This document shows positions 55,739-64,000 of a stretch of DNA of 64,000 nucleotides, piece by piece; position 1 is the stretch's first letter; every line of letters begins with the position of its first letter. The translations under genes and the position numbers were made by a program. The notes beneath the pieces were generated by a model that was given only the letters and a program-made list of their open reading frames with translations, had not been told where the DNA came from and ran no database searches. The stretch spans positions 1-64,000 of the forward strand of contig JAAEOK010000064.1 of assembly GCA_024244705.1 (NCBI GenBank), written 5' to 3'. The stretch is from Alphaproteobacteria bacterium (GTDB lineage Bacteria > Pseudomonadota > Alphaproteobacteria > JAAEOK01).

Positions 55739-56563
55739 TCAATTGTGGAACGGGGTGTCGCCGCTGCCCCAGACATAGACGCAGACGAACAGGAAGATCC
55801 ACACCACGTCGACGAAATGCCAGTACCAGGCCGCCGCCTCGAAGCCGAAATGGTGATCGGGCTTGAAATGGCCCTTCACGGCGCGGAAGAAACAGACGAT
55901 CAAGAAGGTCGTGCCGATGATGACGTGGAAGCCGTGAAAGCCGGTCGCCATGAAGAACGCCGACGGATAGATGCCCTCGGTGAAGCCGAACGGCGCGTGG
56001 GTGTATTCGTAGGCCTGGACACAGGTGAACAGGATACCGAGCACGACCGTCAGACCGAGGCCGTAGATCAGGCCCTGGCGATTGCCCTCGCGCAGCGCAT
56101 GGTGAGCCCAGGTCACGGTGCAGCCCGAGGTCAGCAGGATCAAGGTGTTCATGAACGGCAGATCCCACGGATTGAATACCGCCTCGATGCTTTCCGGCGG
56201 CCACACACCGCCGGTCGCCTCGGTCGGGAACAGGCTGGCGTTGAAGAAGGCCCAGAAGAAGGCGACAAAGAACATCACCTCGGAGGCGATGAACAACGCC
56301 ATGCCATAGCGCAAGCCGAGCTGAACGACCGGCGTATGGTGGCCCTCGACCATGGCCTCGCGAATCACGTCGCGCCACCACATCCACATCGTCGCCAGGA
56401 TCATGAGCAAGCCGATCGCCATGACCGACCAATGGCCGCCATGCATATACCAGATGGCGCCGACGGCGAGGATGAAGGCGGCGACCGCGCCGACCGCCGG
56501 CCACGGGCTCGGATCGACCAGGTGGTAGGGGTGCTTTTGCTCGTGGGCGTGGCTGTCAGTCAT
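55739..56563 (-). CDS. ctaE: Cytochrome c oxidase subunit III
   Basis: The 274-residue subunit has seven membrane helices. MTDSHAHEQKHPYHLVDPSPWP, EVMFFVAFFWAFFNASLFP, the GFHGFHVIIGTTFL block and HHFGFEAAAWYWHFVDVVWIFLF are typical. It is part of the aa3 oxidase operon and lies between ctaG and the DUF983 gene. Confidence 0.96.
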   Translation of the reverse strand: MTDSHAHEQKHPYHLVDPSPWPAVGAVAAFILAVGAIWYMHGGHWSVMAIGLLMILATMWMWWRDVIREAMVEGHHTPVVQLGLRYGMALFIASEVMFFVAFFWAFFNASLFPTEATGGVWPPESIEAVFNPWDLPFMNTLILLTSGCTVTWAHHALREGNRQGLIYGLGLTVVLGILFTCVQAYEYTHAPFGFTEGIYPSAFFMATGFHGFHVIIGTTFLIVCFFRAVKGHFKPDHHFGFEAAAWYWHFVDVVWIFLFVCVYVWGSGDTPFHN

Positions 56564-56612
56564 CGTACTTTCCCCTGGTTTGGGCGGTTTGCGGCCCGGT
56601 CCATTGTCATGC

Positions 56613-57224
56613 TCATTGCGCCGCCGCGAGGCGTTCCTCAGCCGTCGTCCACGCGGCCTGCTCCGCCGTCGCATCGGGCTTGTCTTCGAGATCGCGGAAA
56701 AAGGTATAAGAGAGCGTAATCGAGGTCACGTCATCGAGATTGGGGTCGGCCGCCAGATCGGGATCGATAAAGAACGAGACCGGCATTTCCAGGCTTTCGC
56801 CCGGCGCCAAGCGCTGCTCGGTGAAGCAAAAGCACTCGATCTTGGTGAAATAATAGCCCGCCTTCTGGGGCGTCACATTGAATGTCGCGGTGCCGACGAT
56901 CGCCTCTTCGCCGGTGTTCCGGGCCTGATAAAAGGCCAATGTCTGCTCGCCGAGACGCACCACGACCTCGCGCTGGCTGGGCTCGAACTCCCACGGCAAG
57001 CGGGAATTGACGTCGGCGTTGAAGCGCACAATCATCTCGCGCTCGCCGATTACCGCCGGTGCTTCCACCGCCGTATTGGTCGTGCCGCCATAGCCGGTGG
57101 CCTGGCAGAACCATTGGTAGAGCGGTACCGAGGCGTAGACCAACCCGCCCATCGCCATGATCACCATCGCCAGGCCCGCCACCGTGATCGCGTGGCGTCG
57201 TCTCGGGTTCGCCGCCGCGTTCAT
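56613..57224 (-). CDS. ctaG: Cytochrome c oxidase assembly protein CtaG (Cox11)
   Basis: The 203-residue copper chaperone delivers copper to the CuB site. It has one N-terminal membrane helix (ITVAGLAMVIMAMGGLVYASVPLY), the QWFCQATGYGGTT block and the copper-binding CFCF motif in FTKIECFCFTEQRL, followed by EMPVSFFIDPDL. It lies between coxF and ctaE. Confidence 0.95.
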   Translation of the reverse strand: MNAAANPRRRHAITVAGLAMVIMAMGGLVYASVPLYQWFCQATGYGGTTNTAVEAPAVIGEREMIVRFNADVNSRLPWEFEPSQREVVVRLGEQTLAFYQARNTGEEAIVGTATFNVTPQKAGYYFTKIECFCFTEQRLAPGESLEMPVSFFIDPDLAADPNLDDVTSITLSYTFFRDLEDKPDATAEQAAWTTAEERLAAAQ

Positions 57225-57225
57225 C

Positions 57226-57354
57226 TCAACCGCCCCCCATCCGAACCAGGGTGACGACGTAGAACAGCACGACGAGCCCGCCGAGGACGGCGAGCAAAGC
57301 CAGGTTGCGGCCACGGTTGCGACGGTGCTGCGCGCTGAGTTGGCGGCCCGCCAC
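57226..57354 (-). CDS. CoxF-type small oxidase protein
   Basis: This short gene of 42 residues starts with GTG at 57354, overlapping the ctaB stop. The N-terminus is basic (MAGRQLSAQHRRNRGRN), then one membrane helix (LALLAVLGGLVVLFYVVTLV) and the end RMGGG. The position between ctaB and ctaG and the RRNRGRNLALLAVLGGLVVLFY pattern match CoxF-like proteins of alphaproteobacterial oxidase clusters. The role is unknown, probably in assembly. Its stop is one base before the ctaG start. Confidence 0.75.
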   Translation of the reverse strand: MAGRQLSAQHRRNRGRNLALLAVLGGLVVLFYVVTLVRMGGG

Positions 57355-57355
57355 A

Positions 57356-58285
57356 TCACGCTCCCGAAGCCGGCGCTCGGTCGGCCAGCATCAACAGGAA
57401 CAACAGGAAGAGATACAGGATCGAATAACCGAACATCAGTCGCGCCGTGCGTTCGACCGGATCGCGCCAAACCCGGATGGCGCAGACCATGAACAGGGCG
57501 CCGAGCACCGCCGCGCCGGCGAAATAGGTCCAGCCGGTCGCGCCCAGCAGGGTCGGCGCAAGCGTCACCGGCACCAGGCAGATGGTATAGATCAGGATCT
57601 GGCGCCGGGTCTCGGCCTCGCCGGCGACGACCGGCAACATCGGCACCCCGGCCCGCTCGTAGTCGCCGCGCCGATAGAGCGACAGCGCCCAGAAGTGGGG
57701 CGGTGTCCACATGAATATGATGGCGAACAGCGCGATGCTCGCCAAGGTGACGTCGCCGCCGACGGCGGCCCACCCGACCATTGGCGGAAACGCGCCCGCC
57801 GCGCCGCCGATGACGATGTTGTGCGGCGTCCGGCGTTTCAACCAAATCGTATAAACGAAGACATAGAAGGCGATGGTCAGCGCCAACAGGGCGGCCGCCG
57901 TCCAATTGACCGCGAGCCCCATGATGGCGACCGCGCCGAGGGCCAGGAAACAGCCGAACTCCAACGCCGTCGTCGGCGCCACCCGGGCGGTCGGAATCGG
58001 CCGCCCGCGAGTGCGCTCCATCAGCGCGTCGATGTCGCGGTCGTACCACATGTTGATCGCCCCGGACGCGCCCGCCGCGGCGGCGATGCACAGGATCGCG
58101 ACCAGCGCCAGCACCGGGTGGAGCGTCCCCGGCGCCAGCATCATGCCGCAGAATGCGGTAAACACCACCAGCGACATCACCCGCGGTTTCATCAGTTCGA
58201 CGAAGTCGCGCGCCGATGCCGGCGCCGCAGTGTCATACACCGGTGCCGGGATGCGCGTTTCTAGCGATGTACCGCTCATCGTCAT
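57356..58285 (-). CDS. ctaB: Heme o synthase (protoheme IX farnesyltransferase)
   Basis: The 309-residue UbiA-family enzyme adds a farnesyl group to heme b on the way to heme a. The first Asp-rich motif is [37 protein letters not shown] and the loop [24 protein letters not shown] are typical. About eight membrane helices are present. It follows ctaD by 33 bases. Confidence 0.96.
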   Translation of the reverse strand: MTMSGTSLETRIPAPVYDTAAPASARDFVELMKPRVMSLVVFTAFCGMMLAPGTLHPVLALVAILCIAAAAGASGAINMWYDRDIDALMERTRGRPIPTARVAPTTALEFGCFLALGAVAIMGLAVNWTAAALLALTIAFYVFVYTIWLKRRTPHNIVIGGAAGAFPPMVGWAAVGGDVTLASIALFAIIFMWTPPHFWALSLYRRGDYERAGVPMLPVVAGEAETRRQILIYTICLVPVTLAPTLLGATGWTYFAGAAVLGALFMVCAIRVWRDPVERTARLMFGYSILYLFLLFLLMLADRAPASGA

Positions 58286-58318
58286 CGGCCGTTCCGCTGT
58301 CGATCCGCCATCCGCCGC

Positions 58319-60782
<2,464 letters not shown>

Positions 60783-61099
60783 ATCGTTTGCCCCAATTGT
60801 CGGCTTGGATGTCGAAACGGCGGCATCGACAGGCGTCAGTGCCGCAGCGGGCGGACCTTACACCACCAATTCATTGACCCTCAACGCCATGGCGCCCGCA
60901 CCCCGCGGCGGCTGTAGGCGCGACCCAATTCCGCCACCCTATTCCTTTGATTCCAAACGAAAAAAAATCGATCCGTGGGCCGTGCGACACGATGTCGCAG
61001 AAAACCGGGCGCGGCCGTGGCGTTTCGGCCGCGGCGATGCCATATTTGATCCCTATCCGCGACGCCAAGATTCGAACCAGTCGAGAAGAGAGTGATGCC
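60783..61099. other. Divergent intergenic region ctaC / tldD
   Basis: About 317 bases without a convincing gene. It must contain the promoters of the aa3 operon (minus strand) and tldD (plus strand). The stretch around 60940-60975 is AT-rich (a run of A at 60959-60967), but I cannot assign clear -35/-10 boxes. Confidence 0.4.
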
Positions 61100-62527
61100 A
61101 TGACCGCAACCGACGCCCTGTTCTTCGAGCGCACCGATCTCGACCCCGATCGCGTCGAGAGGATCGTCGACGATGCGCTGACCGGATGCGACGACGGCGA
61201 ATTGTTCCTCGAATACTGCCAGTCGGAGAGCCTGGTTTTCGACGACGGCAAGCTGAAATCCGCCGGCTTCGACACCAGCCAGGGCTTCGGTTTGCGTGCC
61301 GTCGACGGCGAAGCCATCGGCTATGCCCACGCCTCGGAGCTGTCGGAGGCGGCGATCCGACGCGCCGCCGACACCGTGCGTGCGGTGCGCAGCGGCCGTT
61401 CGGGGGCGATGGCGGCACCACCGCCGGGGACCAACCAGACCCTCTACATCGACGCCAACCCGTTGGAAGGGGTGCCGTTCGAAGACAAGGTCAAGCTGTT
61501 GGCCGATATCGACCGCCACCTCCGTGACCGGGACCAGCGGGTGCGTCAGGTTTCGGTCTCGCTGTCGGGCCAGTGGCAGGCGGTCCGAATCCTCCGCGCC
61601 GACGGCGCCGGCGTCGGCGACATCCGCCCGCTGGTGCGGCTCAACGTGACCGTTATCGCCGAGAATGACGGGCGCATGGAATCGGGCAGCCATGGCGCCG
61701 GCGGCCGCGCGCTTTACGACGAATGGCTGCAGCCGGAGAACTGGCGGGAGCAGGCCGACGAGGCGTTGCGGCGGGCGTTGGTCAACCTCGAATCGGTTGC
61801 GGCGCCGGCCGGCGAAATGCCGGTCGTGCTCGGCCCCGGCTGGCCCGGCATCCTGTTGCACGAGGCGATCGGCCACGGCCTCGAGGGCGATTTCAACCGC
61901 AAGAAGACTTCGGCCTTCGCCGGGCTGCTCGGCGAGCGTATCGCGTCGCCCGGGGTGACCGTGGTCGATGACGGCACCCTCGCCGACCGGCGCGGCTCGC
62001 TCACCGTCGACGACGAAGGCACGCCAACGCAGAATACGACATTGATCGAGGACGGCATCCTCGTCGGATTCATGCAGGACCGGCAGAACGCGCGGCTAAT
62101 GGGCATGGCGCCGACCGGCAACGGCCGCCGCGAGAGCCACGCCCACCACCCGATGCCGCGTATGACCAATACCTATATGCTGGCCGGCAATCATGCGCCG
62201 GACGAGATCATCGGCGCCGTCGACCGCGGCCTCTATGCGGTCAATTTCGGCGGCGGCTCGGTCGATATCACATCGGGCAAATTCGTGTTCTCGGCGGCCG
62301 AGGCCTATCTCATCGAGGATGGGCGGATCGGCGCGCCGGTCAAGGGCGCGACGCTGGTCGGCAATGGGCCCGACGCCTTGACCAAGATCAGCATGGTCGG
62401 CAACGACATGGCTCTCGATCCGGGCGTCGGCACCTGCGGCAAGGATGGCCAAGGCGTCCCGGTGGGCGTCGGCCAGCCGACCCTGTTGCTCGACGCAATG
62501 ACCGTCGGCGGCACCGAAGCAGCGTAG
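61100..62527 (+). CDS. tldD: Metalloprotease TldD
   Basis: The 475-residue protein is a TldD/PmbA-family zinc peptidase. It has the HEAIGHGLEGD motif (HExxxH) at about residue 254 and the C-terminal block with CGKDGQGVPVGVGQPTLLLD. With TldE/PmbA (not in the window) it degrades unfolded peptides and matures some peptide products. The ATG at 61100 matches the family start. Divergence from the cox operon is a usual arrangement in alphaproteobacteria. Confidence 0.95.
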   Translation: MTATDALFFERTDLDPDRVERIVDDALTGCDDGELFLEYCQSESLVFDDGKLKSAGFDTSQGFGLRAVDGEAIGYAHASELSEAAIRRAADTVRAVRSGRSGAMAAPPPGTNQTLYIDANPLEGVPFEDKVKLLADIDRHLRDRDQRVRQVSVSLSGQWQAVRILRADGAGVGDIRPLVRLNVTVIAENDGRMESGSHGAGGRALYDEWLQPENWREQADEALRRALVNLESVAAPAGEMPVVLGPGWPGILLHEAIGHGLEGDFNRKKTSAFAGLLGERIASPGVTVVDDGTLADRRGSLTVDDEGTPTQNTTLIEDGILVGFMQDRQNARLMGMAPTGNGRRESHAHHPMPRMTNTYMLAGNHAPDEIIGAVDRGLYAVNFGGGSVDITSGKFVFSAAEAYLIEDGRIGAPVKGATLVGNGPDALTKISMVGNDMALDPGVGTCGKDGQGVPVGVGQPTLLLDAMTVGGTEAA

Positions 62528-62558
62528 CTCTCTCCACCCAACCGATGGATTGCTGAGC

Positions 62559-63722
62559 GTGGAACTTCTCGGCATCGGATGGCAGCCGTCGACGGTATCC
62601 GGGTGGGGGATCTTCGGCGTCAATTTCGCCTACGAAGCGTTCAAGGCGGGCCGGGCGATGCCGTGTTTTCTGGTACAACCGAGCCGCTCCATCAACGATC
62701 TGGCCGATGAGCAACGCCAGGTACTCGCCACGATTCACGCGGCCACCGGTCAGGTTCTTACCAATATCAGGGGCCATTCCGAGACCGCCAAGGTCAGCTT
62801 CCCCATCATCGCCGCAGCCAACCATGATTTCGTCTCCCTCACGCCTCGCTCGACCACGGCCAACCACGCAGTCACATTCCAGGAACACAACATTCTGAGC
62901 GACGAAGGGCGCGTGCGTGCGCGGTCTTTCGATACCATCGTCGCGGGATCGACCTGGGTCGGTGACTGGCTGCGCGCGGAAGGTCTGGATAACGTCCGGG
63001 TCATATTGCAAGGGATCGACCACGCGCGCTTTCGACCGCGGCCCGAAATGAGCAACGAGCCCGGTCCGTTCCGGGTGTTCTCCGGCGGCAAGCTGGAATA
63101 CCGCAAGGGGCAGGACATCGTCATCGCCGCCTTCCGCGCCTTCCATGCGCGGCACCCAGATGCGAAGCTCTGCTTCTGCTGGGACAATCTCTACCCGCGC
63201 TGGAGCGCACTGATCGAACACGGCGGGCTGGTGACGCGGCCGCCGGAAATCAACAGCAACACCAAGGACGAGATCGCGCGGTGGCTGGTCGATAATGGCC
63301 TGCCCTCGGGATCCTTCGACAATATCGGCATGGTCGCCAACAAGGAAATGCCCCAGATTCTGCAGGGCATGGACGCGGCCGTCTTTCCCAACCGCTGCGA
63401 AGGCGGTACCAACCTTGTCGCCATGGAAGCGATGGCCTGCGGCGTGCCGACGATCCTGTCGGCGAACACCGGGCATCTGGATCTGATCGGCGACGACAAT
63501 TGTTATGTGTTGACCGACAAGGGCTCGGTGCCGTGGTGCCCCTCGCAAGGCAATGTCGAACACTGGGGCGAATCTTCGGTCGATCAGATTGTGGAAGCGC
63601 TCGACGCTATCTACAGCGACCGTGACGAGGCCCGGCGCCGCGCCGGGCGTGGTGCCGCGACATTGGCCGAATTATCCTGGCAGCGCCAGTCGGCTCTACT
63701 GCTCGACGCGATCGGATTCTGA
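62559..63722 (+). CDS. Glycosyltransferase, GT4-like
   Basis: The 387-residue protein has a GT-B fold. The N-terminal part includes VELLGIGWQPSTVSGWGIFGVNFAYEAF, and the C-terminal donor-binding part RVFSGGKLEYRKGQDIVIAAFRAFHARHPDAKL and FPNRCEGGTNLVAMEAMACGVPTILS (the EX7E motif). An extended segment before residue 130 may bind the acceptor. Sugar donor and acceptor are unknown. The GTG at 62559 is preferred over a TTG at 62550. It follows tldD closely and may share its transcript. Confidence 0.85.
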   Translation: MELLGIGWQPSTVSGWGIFGVNFAYEAFKAGRAMPCFLVQPSRSINDLADEQRQVLATIHAATGQVLTNIRGHSETAKVSFPIIAAANHDFVSLTPRSTTANHAVTFQEHNILSDEGRVRARSFDTIVAGSTWVGDWLRAEGLDNVRVILQGIDHARFRPRPEMSNEPGPFRVFSGGKLEYRKGQDIVIAAFRAFHARHPDAKLCFCWDNLYPRWSALIEHGGLVTRPPEINSNTKDEIARWLVDNGLPSGSFDNIGMVANKEMPQILQGMDAAVFPNRCEGGTNLVAMEAMACGVPTILSANTGHLDLIGDDNCYVLTDKGSVPWCPSQGNVEHWGESSVDQIVEALDAIYSDRDEARRRAGRGAATLAELSWQRQSALLLDAIGF

Positions 63723-63747
63723 GCTCGGGGGTCAGAACGCCAACCGT

Positions 63748-64000
63748 CTAATACGCGCATTCGGCATAGATGCGGTCGATGTCGCCGTTCCAGCGCTGGT
63801 GGTAGTCGTCGAGCAGGTAGTCGGCGGGCGTCATTCCGCTGTCCGCGTTTTCCTGCAGCGTGGCGAGGAAGCCCTCCTCGTTGTGGCCGATACGGTCTGG
63901 CACCGCACGGTGGCGCAGGCCTTGGCGGGCGATGGCAAGCACTTCGAGCGACAGGTCGCGCACCGTGCCGTCGCGGAACGGCGTCGCGAAACCGCTCTTC
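63748..64000 (-). CDS. gshA: Glutamate-cysteine ligase, C-terminal part
   Basis: The open frame continues past the right edge. The visible 83 residues (KSGFATPFRDGTVRDLSLEV ... GMTPADYLLDDYHQRWNGDIDRIYAECAY) match the C-terminus of plant/alphaproteobacterial-type glutamate-cysteine ligase, which makes gamma-glutamylcysteine for glutathione. GTVRDLSLEVLAIARQGL and TPADYLLDDYHQRW are typical. It is convergent with the glycosyltransferase gene, with a gap of 25 bases. Confidence 0.8.
   Translation of the reverse strand, partial: KSGFATPFRDGTVRDLSLEVLAIARQGLRHRAVPDRIGHNEEGFLATLQENADSGMTPADYLLDDYHQRWNGDIDRIYAECAY

Overview
The window is high-GC DNA from an alphaproteobacterium, most likely of the Rhodospirillales type; I infer this from gene content, not from a database search. 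Supporting signs are a CcrM-type GANTC methylase, an atpI-atpB-atpE-atpF'-atpF operon with split b subunits, DciA next to MutY, a ctaCDB-coxF-ctaG-ctaE-DUF983-surf1 oxidase cluster followed by thrC and an M16 peptidase, and frequent GTG/TTG starts. I saw no rRNA, tRNA, CRISPR array, transposase or integrase.

Layout. 1-5.1 kb: a disrupted gene running off the left edge, a radical SAM protein, a CPA2 antiporter, rnhB and ccrM. 5.04-10.27 kb: a segment of visibly lower GC bounded by 53-bp direct copies of the ccrM 3' end. It carries one unknown gene and a tightly overlapping operon of adenylate cyclase/TPR protein, orphan solute-binding protein and DUF3326 protein; I read it as an integrated element without its own recombinase. 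10.5-14.5 kb: a small secreted protein, ppk2, a CBS protein and minCDE. 14.9-20.2 kb: a PhoQ/PhoP-like two-component system with a PepSY gene, a Gln/Asn/Trp-rich secreted protein, mutY, dciA and a DsbA-like thiol oxidoreductase. 20.2-26.3 kb: smc and the F0 part of ATP synthase. 26.4-31.1 kb: gcvT-gcvH-gcvP behind a tandem glycine riboswitch.

31.2-36.4 kb: a cbb3 oxidase locus (ccoNOQP, a small membrane gene and ccoS), with the wreck of a ccoI-like copper ATPase gene upstream on the opposite strand, then a DUF2189 membrane protein. 36.6-43.1 kb: an ECF sigma factor, a fused zinc-finger anti-sigma/VWA membrane protein and a 1018-residue secreted, membrane-anchored protein of unknown function. 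43.2-49.7 kb: a lipoprotein, a CDGSH protein, thrB, rnhA, a peroxiredoxin, a DsbD/ScsB-like reductase, an AlgH-family protein, an unknown membrane protein and a possible small RNA ending in a strong terminator. 49.7-60.8 kb, all on the minus strand: the aa3 oxidase operon ctaC-ctaD-ctaB-coxF-ctaG-ctaE-DUF983-surf1, then carboxypeptidase Taq, thrC, an M16 peptidase and an acetyltransferase. 61.1-64 kb: tldD, a glycosyltransferase and the 3' end of a glutamate-cysteine ligase gene.

The window thus holds much of an aerobic energy chain (aa3 and cbb3 oxidases with assembly factors, ATP synthase F0) plus housekeeping genes. The best candidates for undescribed biology are the ccrM-flanked island with its cyclase/SBP/DUF3326 operon, and the sigma/anti-sigma-VWA/1018-residue module.
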